From Thalassospiraceae bacterium (GTDB lineage: Bacteria; Pseudomonadota; Alphaproteobacteria; Rhodospirillales; Magnetovibrionaceae), in the NCBI GenBank assembly GCA_030637205.1, contig DAOVVL010000105.1, forward strand, positions 1 through 6,910: a DNA stretch of 6,910 nt, in the 5' to 3' direction. Both the position numbers and the translations under genes were made by a program. The notes beneath the pieces are model-generated. The model had not been told where the DNA came from, ran no database searches, and was given only the letters and a program-made list of their open reading frames with translations. The first letter of the stretch is position 1. Every line of letters starts with the position of its first letter. Shown in pieces: positions 1-5,513 of the stretch.

Positions 1-118
1 TCACGACGAAGACCTGACACATGCCTTGAAAGAAGTCGACGGCGCAGCCCTTGCAGTTGCCAGCACGCCTGAACAAGTGGTGCGCCTGTTGACCTATACG
101 ATTAACGCCACGCTCTAG
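1..118 (+). CDS. 3' end of an unidentified protein (partial)
   Basis: An open frame enters from the left edge (first full codon at 2) and stops at TAG 116-118, giving 38 residues. They begin HDEDLTHALKEVDG and finish with a segment rich in Ala, Val and Leu that looks like a helix-strand-helix end of a soluble domain. No motif identifies the family, so I give no function. It is taken as coding because the frame is open up to its stop and its codon use is GC-rich at third positions like the neighbouring genes. It converges with the minus-strand operon, with the terminator at 133-161 between them. Only the tail is visible, so confidence in a coding region is fair and confidence in identity is nil. 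Confidence 0.6.
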   Translation, partial: HDEDLTHALKEVDGAALAVASTPEQVVRLLTYTINATL

Positions 119-132
119 GGCGGATTTCCCAC

Positions 133-161
133 AAAAAAACGGAGCCGACATGCGGCCCCGT
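133..161 (-). terminator. Rho-independent terminator of the cheY-cheR-DHH operon
   Basis: Read on the minus strand, ACGGGGCCG, loop CATGT and CGGCTCCGT form a nine-base-pair stem with one G-T wobble, followed directly by seven T (the A run at 133-139). It lies 36 bases past the DHH gene's stop. On the + strand the same stem carries an A-C mismatch and is followed only by CCTTAAATTTT. It may therefore weakly serve the partial + strand gene too, but its main direction is minus. Confidence 0.85.
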
Positions 162-196
162 CCTTAAATTTTCTGCGATACGCCCCTGTTTCCATG

Positions 197-1117
197 TTAT
201 TTGAGGCGTTGCAGTAATTCTTCAAGCACCTTTTCGGCACGATCGGGTGCCACCTGACAGGCACCGGCATTGGTATGCCCACCGCCGCCGTATTCCAGCA
301 TGATAGAACCGATGTTGGCTTTGGAGGTCCTGTTCAGGATCGATTTGCCGACCGCAATACTGGTGCGTTCGCCGTCTGGGGTATTGGTCATCTGAACCGA
401 TACGTTGCACGCCGGGAAAATGGCATAGATGGTAAAGCGATTACCGGCAAAAATTTCTTCTTCGTTGCGCAAGTCAACAACCACGATTTTGGTATGAACT
501 TTCGAGCAACGACGAAGTTGCATTTCGAACTTTTCTTCATGCTCCATATACAAAAGCGCGCGTTCCCGCACGTCGGGGATGGCCATGATTTCATCAACAG
601 GATGGTGGCGAACGTAAACCATCATATCCTTCATCATCTGTTCGTGGCTGATGGCGAAATGTTCAAACCGCGAAAGGCCGGTGCGCGGGTCAAGGATGAA
701 ATTCAACAGCGTCCACGGATCGGGCGCCAGAATGTCTTCTTCGCTGTACTGGGCGCTATCGGCTTTGTCGACCGCTTCCATCAGTTCATCGGGAATGGAC
801 GGAAATTTTTCCTTGCCGCCAAAGTGATCGTAAAGCACCCGTGCGGCAGAAGGCGCATCGGGATGGATGATGTGGTTTTCCTTAGGTCCGACACGTTCGG
901 CTTCCGATACGTGGTGATCAAAACAAAGGTATACCCCATCCACATACGGAAGGTTTGTAGTGATGTCGTTTTCCGTTATATGCACCAGCCCTTCTTGCAT
1001 GGCGCGCGGTTCGGCGAATACGACATCGTCGATCAAGCCAAGTTCGATCAGCAGCCCCCCGGCCACAACACCATCGAAATCAGCACGGGTTACAAGACGT
1101 TTTTTACTTTCAACCAT
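197..1117 (-). CDS. DHH/DHHA1 family phosphoesterase (exopolyphosphatase-like)
   Basis: 306 residues. The N-terminal DHH domain (about residues 6-140) has the metal-site motif TRADFDG at 10-16 (D13, D15) and the family signature FDHH at 66-69. The C-terminal DHHA1 part (about 205-305) ends with the substrate-binding loop GGGGHTNAG at 277-285. Family members are Mn-dependent hydrolases of phosphoester or phosphoanhydride bonds, such as short RNA, cyclic dinucleotides or polyphosphate. Close relatives with TRxDFDG are often labelled exopolyphosphatase, but the substrate cannot be read from sequence. There is no signal peptide, so it should be cytosolic. The ATG at 1117 follows an AGAAAGAGA ribosome site. 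It is the last gene of the likely operon, 40 bases after cheR, with a terminator downstream. Motif I carries R11 where most DHH enzymes have His. Family call firm, activity uncertain. Confidence 0.88.
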   Translation of the reverse strand: MVESKKRLVTRADFDGVVAGGLLIELGLIDDVVFAEPRAMQEGLVHITENDITTNLPYVDGVYLCFDHHVSEAERVGPKENHIIHPDAPSAARVLYDHFGGKEKFPSIPDELMEAVDKADSAQYSEEDILAPDPWTLLNFILDPRTGLSRFEHFAISHEQMMKDMMVYVRHHPVDEIMAIPDVRERALLYMEHEEKFEMQLRRCSKVHTKIVVVDLRNEEEIFAGNRFTIYAIFPACNVSVQMTNTPDGERTSIAVGKSILNRTSKANIGSIMLEYGGGGHTNAGACQVAPDRAEKVLEELLQRLK

Positions 1118-1157
1118 GATCTCTTTCTCTGCGCAATAACTCTAGTTAATTACCCAT

Positions 1158-1964
1158 TTAAGCGCGTGAATACACGCCGCGTTGACCGGGAACCGGCTTA
1201 AACAGATCGGTCACCCCCAACACTGTTTCGGCGCCGCCCAAAAACAACATGCCGTCTGGTGGCATGAGTTTGGCGATTTCTTCGAGAACCTTACCCTTGG
1301 TTTCAGCGTCGAAATAGATAAGTACGTTTCGGCAAAACACGATATCAAACCCACCCAAACTACCTAGCTTATCAAGCAGGTTGAAATATTTATATTGAAC
1401 CATTTTCCGGATTTCTGGTTTGACCTCCCAGTTTTCATCCTTTTTGTCAAAGTACTTCAACAGCAATTGGATCGGCATGCCGCGTTGCACTTCGAACTGG
1501 GTGTATTTCCCGCTTGTTGCCTTATCAAGAATGTCGTGGGAAATATCGGTTCCCACGATATCGAACCTCCAGCCTTGTGCGGCGGCCAGTTCTTTCAAGA
1601 CGATGGCAATGGAATAGGGTTCCTGTCCGCTGGACGCGGCGGCGCACCATATTTTCATATGTTTCTGCTGGGCGCGGGCTTTCATGAGCGGGGGCAGGAC
1701 ATGATCGCGAAGTAAATCAAACGGTTTGATATCGCGAAAGAAGAAAGATTCATTGGTGGTCATCGCCTCGACCACTTCAACGGTTAACGCTTCGTCTTTG
1801 CTGGCGCGCACTGCGCGAATAAGTTCGTCCAGATCCTTGTGGCCGTGCTTGCGCGCAATCGGCATCAAGCGGCTTTCCAGCAAGTATGACTTATCGGGGG
1901 TAAGGACCAACCCAGAGCGCGACTTGATAAGCGTGCTTATGAATTGAAAGTCTTCGGGGTTCAC
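1158..1964 (-). CDS. cheR: CheR, chemotaxis protein glutamate methyltransferase
   Basis: 268 residues, the usual length for CheR. The enzyme transfers methyl groups from S-adenosylmethionine to glutamates on chemoreceptors, giving adaptation at the inner face of the membrane. The N-terminal helical domain spans about 1-75 and ends in TNESFFFRD (70-78), the family hallmark. The Rossmann-type methyltransferase domain follows, with the SAM loop WCAAASSGQEPYS (106-118), the acidic GTDIS strand end (138-142) and FCRNVLIYFD (210-219). No C-terminal TPR or receptor-binding extension is present. The start is GTG at 1962-1964, chosen because GGAG lies eight bases upstream and MNPEDFQFI matches the family N-terminus. 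It sits 37 bases after cheY and 40 before the DHH gene, with no terminator at either junction, so co-transcription is likely. No cheB lies nearby. Confidence 0.95.
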   Translation of the reverse strand: MNPEDFQFISTLIKSRSGLVLTPDKSYLLESRLMPIARKHGHKDLDELIRAVRASKDEALTVEVVEAMTTNESFFFRDIKPFDLLRDHVLPPLMKARAQQKHMKIWCAAASSGQEPYSIAIVLKELAAAQGWRFDIVGTDISHDILDKATSGKYTQFEVQRGMPIQLLLKYFDKKDENWEVKPEIRKMVQYKYFNLLDKLGSLGGFDIVFCRNVLIYFDAETKGKVLEEIAKLMPPDGMLFLGGAETVLGVTDLFKPVPGQRGVYSRA

Positions 1965-1972
1965 TGTTACGT

Positions 1973-1976
1973 CTCC
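1973..1976 (-). promoter_or_regulatory. Ribosome binding site fixing the cheR GTG start
   Basis: GGAG within ACGGAGACGTAACA on the minus strand, eight bases before GTG 1964. It is the strongest Shine-Dalgarno match near the 5' end of cheR and supports a GTG rather than a later ATG start. Confidence 0.7.
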
Positions 1977-2001
1977 GTGACGGGGGGGAACAGAGGGGGC
2001 C

Positions 2002-2367
2002 TTAAATAAGACCCACTTGCTGGAACTTTGCCTGGATGATGTCGGAATCGAACGGTTTCATAATGTATTCGTTCGCGCCCGCCGTCATGGCTTCTTGAAT
2101 GTGATCCAGATCATTTTCCGTCGTGCAGAAAACAACGATGGGGTCATTCCCGTTAGGTAACGCACGCAGTTCGCGTAAAAATTCAATGCCGCTCATAACC
2201 GGCATATTCCAATCCAGCAATACGGCTGCCGGCATCGAGGCCTTGCAGGCGTCCAGTGCCAGTTGGCCGTCCGCGGCTTCTTCTGTGCCGAAGCCGAGTT
2301 CGTCCAAAATCTTTTTAGCAACCATGCGAATGACTTTGCTGTCATCTACGATCAGGCAAGTTTTCAT
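2002..2367 (-). CDS. cheY: CheY-like single-domain response regulator
   Basis: 121 residues forming one receiver domain with no output domain. All phosphorylation-site residues are in place: acidic pair D8-D9, phospho-acceptor D52 in LLDWNMPVMSG, T82, the switch aromatic Y101 and K104 before P105. These match D12/D13, D57, T87, Y106 and K109 of Escherichia coli CheY. The family accepts phosphate from CheA and binds the flagellar motor switch, or acts as a phosphate sink. Genome context cannot decide between these because no cheA or fliM is present. It is followed 37 bases later by cheR, which supports a chemotaxis role over a general two-component one. The ATG at 2367 has only a weak ribosome site (AGAAG). 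It may be one of several CheY paralogues, which are common in alphaproteobacteria. Confidence 0.92.
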   Translation of the reverse strand: MKTCLIVDDSKVIRMVAKKILDELGFGTEEAADGQLALDACKASMPAAVLLDWNMPVMSGIEFLRELRALPNGNDPIVVFCTTENDLDHIQEAMTAGANEYIMKPFDSDIIQAKFQQVGLI

Positions 2368-2422
2368 TGAGATGTTCTTCTATCCAGTGGTGAAACTTAC
2401 GATTGGTGAAAGATAACACTTT

Positions 2423-2453
2423 AGTATATGGAACCCCACTTCAATAAAGGCAA
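2423..2453 (-). promoter_or_regulatory. Possible sigma-70-type promoter for cheY-cheR-DHH
   Basis: On the minus strand, TATACT (2428-2423) is a near-consensus -10 box lying about 55 bases upstream of the cheY start. The only -35-like word is TTGCCT (2453-2448), with a long 19-base spacer, so the match is incomplete. The 182-base gap between the gluQ stop and cheY shows no clear terminator, and read-through from gluQ remains possible. Confidence 0.35.
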
Positions 2454-2549
2454 TAGCGCCCCTAAACGCAAGGTGAAACTACATTTTTCTGTCTGAACCG
2501 GATATGAAAATGACCCCACTGTCCAAATTACGTCGTTTAAGGGCGTGCT

Positions 2550-3422
2550 TTATGGGGCAAATCCTAGCCGGGTCAGGATTTCTTGCGCGGTGGCGCCCTT
2601 GTTGCGAAGAGTTTTCAGCGCGGTCGCCTGATCGCGTTTGGCTAGACGCTGGCCGGTTTCGTCAACAATCAACCGGTGATGGTGATATTGGGGCGTATCG
2701 AACCGCAAAAGGGCTTGTAACAGGCGATGTACGTGGGTCGCTTCAAACAGGTCTTCGCCGCGCACCACCAGAGCGATCCCCTGCACATGGTCATCCACCG
2801 TGACCGCCAGATGATAACTGGTCGGCACATCTTTGCGCGCCAGCACAACATCGCCAAAAAGCTCAGGCCGGGCCTCAACTTCCCCCTTGATCGCGTCTGT
2901 CCACGAAAGCGGGCCACATCGCTGGGTGGCCAGTTTCAGGGCTTTTTCCATATCCAGACGCAGCGCAAACGCATCGCCCGCATCTTGGCGGGCCTGGCGG
3001 GTGGCCGGGTCCAGATGACGGCACGTGCCCGGATAGTGGGGGCCGTCCGGCCCTTCTGAGATGTGCGGCGCGCTGGCGGCCGCTTTGATCTCAGCTTTAA
3101 TCTCGGAACGGGTGCAAAAACACGGATATAGCAGGCCCAGGCCCTCCAAAACGTCCAGATGGGTGCGGTATTCATCCATATGTTCAGACTGGCGGCGCAC
3201 CGGGGTTTCCCAGCTTAAACCCAGCCACGCCAGATCTTCATAAATGGCTTTTTCAAATTCGGGCCGTGCGCGCCCCGGGTCCAGATCTTCGATGCGCAGG
3301 ATAAAGCGCCTCCGGTCACCACCCGCAGCCTGCCACGCGCTGAGCGCCGAAAACGCATGACCCAGATGCAGCTCGCCACTGGGGCTGGGAGCAAAACGGG
3401 TGACGGGTCGGCTTTGGGCCAT
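2550..3422 (-). CDS. gluQ: Glutamyl-Q tRNA(Asp) synthetase (GluQ, YadB-like)
   Basis: 290 residues. The enzyme activates glutamate and attaches it to the queuosine at position 34 of tRNA(Asp). It is a paralogue of glutamyl-tRNA synthetase lacking the anticodon-binding half, and the length (about 290-310 against about 470 for GltX) fits this. The class I catalytic core shows APSPSGELHLGH (11-22) with the HIGH-type HLGH, then RIEDLDPGR (43-51). The zinc site is C101-x-C103 with Y130 and C134. The KMSKS-type loop is RLAKRDQA (259-266). ATG at 3422 is supported by AAGGTG eight bases upstream. It is transcribed away from the HNH gene and toward cheY, with 182 bases and no visible terminator between. 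The protein is Arg/Ala-rich and slightly more GC-rich than cheY-cheR. No missing key residue was noticed. Confidence 0.96.
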   Translation of the reverse strand: MAQSRPVTRFAPSPSGELHLGHAFSALSAWQAAGGDRRRFILRIEDLDPGRARPEFEKAIYEDLAWLGLSWETPVRRQSEHMDEYRTHLDVLEGLGLLYPCFCTRSEIKAEIKAAASAPHISEGPDGPHYPGTCRHLDPATRQARQDAGDAFALRLDMEKALKLATQRCGPLSWTDAIKGEVEARPELFGDVVLARKDVPTSYHLAVTVDDHVQGIALVVRGEDLFEATHVHRLLQALLRFDTPQYHHHRLIVDETGQRLAKRDQATALKTLRNKGATAQEILTRLGFAP

Positions 3423-3512
3423 TTTATTTGCACCTTGAGAGCTGAGGGTAAATATTTGGCAATCAATACCACATATAGTAATGTCCCATCACAAGTTTGA
3501 AGGAACGAAGCT

Positions 3513-3536
3513 CAAAGGAAAACCCAAAGGAAAACC
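3513..3536 (+). repeat. Perfect tandem duplication of a 12-base unit
   Basis: CAAAGGAAAACC occurs twice in direct succession (3513-3524 and 3525-3536) with no mismatch. It lies about 100 bases upstream of gluQ in non-coding DNA. Two copies alone are probably a slippage product, although A-rich repeats upstream of a gene can act as binding sites. Confidence 0.8.
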
Positions 3537-3575
3537 GAATGCCAGATTTTCGGCCAAGATTTCCAGAGGATAGCA

Positions 3576-3610
3576 GGCCACCCACATCAAGTTCGATTGT
3601 GGCAATGGCC
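3576..3610 (+). other. Imperfect stem-loop in the gluQ-HNH spacer
   Basis: GGCCA (3576-3580) pairs with TGGCC (3606-3610), and CCACA (3582-3586) pairs with TGTGG (3598-3602), with a small asymmetric internal loop (C against CAA) and an 11-base apical loop containing GTTCGAT. The ten base pairs are visible, but a role is inference. Confidence 0.4.
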
Positions 3611-3667
3611 CCGTTTCGCATCTGTGTCGACACGCCGACCTGTGCCATCCCTTCAACTGCACTTCAT

Positions 3668-3691
3668 GCCCGCAAGTTTGCGGGCTTTTTT
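3668..3691 (+). terminator. Rho-independent terminator upstream of the HNH gene
   Basis: GCCCGCA (3668-3674), tetraloop AGTT and TGCGGGC (3679-3685) form a perfect seven-base-pair stem followed by six T (3686-3691). It works only in the + direction, since no T run follows on the minus strand. The nearest annotated + strand gene to the left is the fragment at 1-118, over 3.5 kb away. It must therefore end a short local transcript or act as an attenuator 47 bases before the HNH start. Confidence 0.75.
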
Positions 3692-3738
3692 GTGCCCGCA
3701 ATCCGGCCGTTGGGCCAAGCGTTGGGGGCGCAACCGTG

Positions 3739-4284
3739 ATGCATCTTCAAACCCTTGTTCTCAATGCAGATTTCAGGCCGCTGTCGTATCATCCGCTATC
3801 GCTGTGGACATGGAAAGAGGCCGTCACGGCCCTGCTGCTTGAACGCGTCAATCTGGTTGAAAACTACGATGTGGTCGTGCACTCGCCTTCGATCGAGCTG
3901 GAAGTCCCAAGCGTGGTGGCGTTGAAGCGTTATGTGCGTTTTGACGGCCAGCCGGCGTTTACGCGCTATAACATTTACCTGCGCGATGGATTTTCCTGCC
4001 AATACTGCGGATCGCGCTTTCCCACCAACGAGCTTACGTTCGATCACGTGCAGCCCAAAAGCCGGGGCGGGCGCACCGAATGGCACAACGTGGTATCGGC
4101 CTGTGCGCCGTGCAACATCAAAAAGTCCAACCGCACCCCCCATGAAGCCCATATGCCGCTGGTCAGCCCACCGGGCGTGCCCTCGGTTCGGGCGCTCAAC
4201 GCCATGGCGCGGGGGCTTAATAATGCCAACGTCCACCACACGTGGGTGGATTACGTCTATTGGGATAGCGAACTGCTGGGATAA
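3739..4284 (+). CDS. HNH endonuclease family protein
   Basis: 181 residues from ATG 3739; GTG at 3736 directly before it would add one residue. The ATG is preferred because relatives begin with a short residue run before LVLNADFRPLSY. An N-terminal region of about 80 residues with that conserved stretch precedes the nuclease fold. The HNH domain has C87-x2-C90, D102-H103, N117 and C122-x2-C125-N126, that is, a zinc-bound ββα-metal fold with its general-base His present. This widespread, uncharacterised alphaproteobacterial group is generally annotated HNH endonuclease, and members are presumed metal-dependent DNA nickases or nucleases. No methylase, toxin partner or phage gene lies nearby, so restriction or mobility is not indicated. 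The ribosome site (GGGGGCG) is only moderate. It diverges from gluQ and is followed by the rpsD promoter region. Confidence 0.88.
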   Translation: MHLQTLVLNADFRPLSYHPLSLWTWKEAVTALLLERVNLVENYDVVVHSPSIELEVPSVVALKRYVRFDGQPAFTRYNIYLRDGFSCQYCGSRFPTNELTFDHVQPKSRGGRTEWHNVVSACAPCNIKKSNRTPHEAHMPLVSPPGVPSVRALNAMARGLNNANVHHTWVDYVYWDSELLG

Positions 4285-4357
4285 ATCCCTGTTTTCAGCC
4301 ATTTTTTAACCACTTCCACCGCCGTGCCGGGCAATTGGCTCAGCCTTGCGAAAAGCC

Positions 4358-4385
4358 TTGCGCGGGGGTCAGAATCCCTTATATT
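4358..4385 (+). promoter_or_regulatory. Candidate rpsD promoter
   Basis: TTGCGC (4358-4363), a 16-base spacer and TATATT (4380-4385) resemble a housekeeping promoter. Transcription would start near 4392 and give a leader of about 128 bases before rpsD. It is the best box pair in the 235-base gap after the HNH gene. Confidence 0.55.
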
Positions 4386-4448
4386 CCGGGCCTTAAATAA
4401 AAACCATTTCCGGGAACGTTTGGTTCGGGCTTTTTAGCCTGTCGCAAC

Positions 4449-4475
4449 GCCCACCTCGTAAAAATATGAGGGGGC
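4449..4475 (+). promoter_or_regulatory. Hairpin in the rpsD leader
   Basis: GCCC (4449-4452) plus CCTC (4454-4457) pair fully with GAGGGGGC (4468-4475), leaving A4453 bulged and a ten-base A/T-rich loop. The hairpin lies 44 bases before the rpsD ATG and has no T run behind it, so it is not a terminator. A role in translational self-control by S4 is possible but unproven. Confidence 0.45.
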
Positions 4476-4506
4476 CTACCGGGACAACAAAGAATAATCT
4501 CGAATA

Positions 4507-4512
4507 AAGGTG
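4507..4512 (+). promoter_or_regulatory. Strong ribosome binding site of rpsD
   Basis: AAGGTG seven bases before the ATG at 4520. It is strong and well spaced, as expected for a highly expressed ribosomal protein gene, and it fixes the start. Confidence 0.75.
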
Positions 4513-4519
4513 AAACAAC

Positions 4520-5134
4520 ATGTCGAAGCGTATCCGCTCGAAATACAAGATTAACCGCCGCCTTGGCGTCAATCTCTGGGGTCGTCCCAAAAGCCCCGTC
4601 AATACCCGTGATTACGGCCCCGGCCAACATGGCCGCCGCCGCTCCAAGCCGACCGATTACGGCACCCAGCTGATGGCCAAGCAAAAGCTCAAAGGCTATT
4701 ACGGCAACATTTCGGAAAAACAGTTCCGCAAATATTACGCCGCCGCGGTTAGCCGCCGTGGCGATACGTCGGAAAACCTGATCGGTATTCTGGAACGCCG
4801 TCTTGATGCGGTGGTTTATCGCATGAAGTTCGTGCCGACCGTTTTCTCGTCACGCCAGGTGGTCAACCACGGCCACATCCTGGTCAACGGCAAGCGCGTC
4901 AACATTCCGTCCTATATGGTCAAGGAAGGCGACGTGGTTGAGTTGAAAGCGAAATCCATGAACATTCCGATGGTGATCGAAGCCTTGAACTCGTCTGAGC
5001 GCGAAGTGCCCGATTACATCGACGTCGATGCCAAAAAGGGCAAGGGCAAGTTCATCCGCACCCCTAAGCTGGAAGACGTGCCTTACCCGGTTCAGATGGA
5101 ACCGAACCTGGTGATCGAATTTTATTCGCGCTAA
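4520..5134 (+). CDS. rpsD: Small ribosomal subunit protein S4 (uS4)
   Basis: 204 residues, the normal bacterial length. S4 is a primary 16S rRNA-binding protein that nucleates 30S assembly near the five-way junction of the 5' domain and helps form the mRNA entry site. The N-terminal part (1-92) has the basic KYKINRRLG and YGPGQHGRRR segments. It lacks the zinc-binding cysteines of some S4 proteins, so it is the cysteine-free type. The S4 RNA-binding domain spans about 93-157 (RRLDAVVYRM, then QVVNHGHILVNGKRVN). The C-terminus PNLVIEFYSR is typical. The gene stands alone, as is usual in alphaproteobacteria, rather than in the alpha operon of enterics. It has its own candidate promoter, a leader hairpin, a strong ribosome site and a terminator 24 bases after the stop. 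Codon use favours C-ending codons, consistent with high expression. Confidence 0.98.
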   Translation: MSKRIRSKYKINRRLGVNLWGRPKSPVNTRDYGPGQHGRRRSKPTDYGTQLMAKQKLKGYYGNISEKQFRKYYAAAVSRRGDTSENLIGILERRLDAVVYRMKFVPTVFSSRQVVNHGHILVNGKRVNIPSYMVKEGDVVELKAKSMNIPMVIEALNSSEREVPDYIDVDAKKGKGKFIRTPKLEDVPYPVQMEPNLVIEFYSR

Positions 5135-5153
5135 CGTGTGAACCAAGCCAATC

Positions 5154-5189
5154 AAAAAGCCGCTCCGGGAAACCGGGGCGGCTTTTTTT
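5154..5189 (+). terminator. Strong, probably bidirectional terminator between rpsD and the repeat-protein gene
   Basis: GCCGCTCCGG (5159-5168), GAAA tetraloop and CCGGGGCGGC (5173-5182) give a ten-base-pair stem with one T-G wobble, followed by seven T (5183-5189). The five A at 5154-5158 pair with part of the T run and form a T run on the minus strand. It can therefore also stop the convergent small gene ending at 5216. Confidence 0.93.
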
Positions 5190-5215
5190 GTGCGTTGGGG
5201 CCGGGAAGGTGTCGA

Positions 5216-5491
5216 TTAAGAGCGGTAAAGGTTTGCCCAATCGATGTTGCGGTTATAGCTCGCAACCGGTGTGGCGGTTTCTTCACCGAAGCTGTTCCAT
5301 TCGTTCAGCGGGTTGGCACTAACGGTGCGGTACAGGTTCGCCCAGTCGATATTTTCGCTGTGGGTGGTGAGCGGCGTTTGGGTTTCTTCGCCGAAAGCCT
5401 TCCATTCGTTTAAGGAATTGTGGGTCATGGCGGACGCGGTGGCGGCGATACCAACGCTCAGGGCGGCGGCAAGGGCTATGGGTTTCAACAT
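5216..5491 (-). CDS. Small exported protein of two 35-residue tandem repeats, unknown function
   Basis: 91 residues; I do not recognise the family. Residues 1-21 are a clear Sec signal peptide: K3, a hydrophobic Ala/Leu/Val/Ile core, and an ASA signal peptidase I site predicting cleavage before M22. The mature 70 residues are exactly two 35-residue units (22-56 and 57-91), identical at 21 of 35 positions by my alignment. Each unit has a core LNEW-x2-FGEET-x-TP followed, after a variable stretch, by NIDWANLYR. There is no cysteine, lipobox or membrane segment in the mature part, so it is probably periplasmic or released. The start is strongly supported by AGGAGA six bases before ATG 5491. It converges on rpsD with a shared terminator and is divergent from the PAS_5-like gene. 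The start and signal peptide are well supported, the function open. Confidence 0.85.
   Translation of the reverse strand: MLKPIALAAALSVGIAATASAMTHNSLNEWKAFGEETQTPLTTHSENIDWANLYRTVSANPLNEWNSFGEETATPVASYNRNIDWANLYRS
5219..5428 (-). repeat. Internal 105-base direct duplication encoding the two protein repeats
   Basis: Units 5219-5323 and 5324-5428 align without gaps codon for codon. By hand count about 65 per cent of bases agree, with best matches over the FGEET-TP and NIDWANLYR parts. The divergence shows an old duplication rather than recent slippage. Confidence 0.75.
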
Positions 5492-5497
5492 GTTCTG

Positions 5498-5503
5498 TCT
5501 CCT
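5498..5503 (-). promoter_or_regulatory. Ribosome binding site of the repeat-protein gene
   Basis: AGGAGA on the minus strand, six bases before the ATG at 5491. It is close to the full Shine-Dalgarno consensus and fixes the start that yields the signal peptide. Confidence 0.75.
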
Positions 5504-5513
5504 GATGGGTTGT

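Larger units (their letters stand above)
3423..3738. other. Divergent intergenic region between gluQ and the HNH gene
   Basis: 316 bases without a convincing protein gene; the short open frames here have no family features. It holds the gluQ ribosome site (near 3431-3436), AT-rich DNA at 3440-3480 that probably contains the gluQ promoter though no box pair is clear, a perfect tandem 12-mer (3513-3536), an imperfect stem-loop (3576-3610) and a + strand terminator (3668-3691). Together these could mark a short + strand RNA or an HNH leader; see findings. Confidence 0.6.

Noticed and set aside
275..1201. A 308-codon open frame on the + strand opposite the DHH gene
   Set aside because: It is fully antisense to a gene with clear DHH and DHHA1 motifs. 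Its translation is rich in Phe, His and Arg without any recognisable domain, typical of a shadow frame in GC-biased DNA.
3576..3610. tRNA-like T-arm (GTTCGAT within a stem)
   Set aside because: The paired arm and loop sizes do not fit a T-arm, and no anticodon arm, D-arm or acceptor stem can be assembled around it.
3463..3648. A 61-codon minus-strand frame with a fair ribosome site (GAAGGG) in the gluQ-HNH spacer
   Set aside because: No family resemblance; it overlaps the tandem 12-mer, and its Phe-rich end is just that repeat read in frame. The evidence is too thin to call a gene.
3497..3739. An 80-codon + strand frame (TTG start) ahead of the HNH gene
   Set aside because: It runs through the tandem repeat and straight through the terminator hairpin and T run, has a rare start codon and shows no domain.
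3796..4302. A 168-codon minus-strand frame opposite the HNH gene
   Set aside because: The + strand frame has intact CxxC, DH and CxxCN motifs; the antisense frame has no recognisable feature and mirrors its codon bias.
4405..4436. Possible attenuator in the rpsD leader (GAAC...GTTC then GGGCTTTTT)
   Set aside because: Only four contiguous base pairs form before mismatches, too weak for a terminator; the T run is short and interrupted afterwards.
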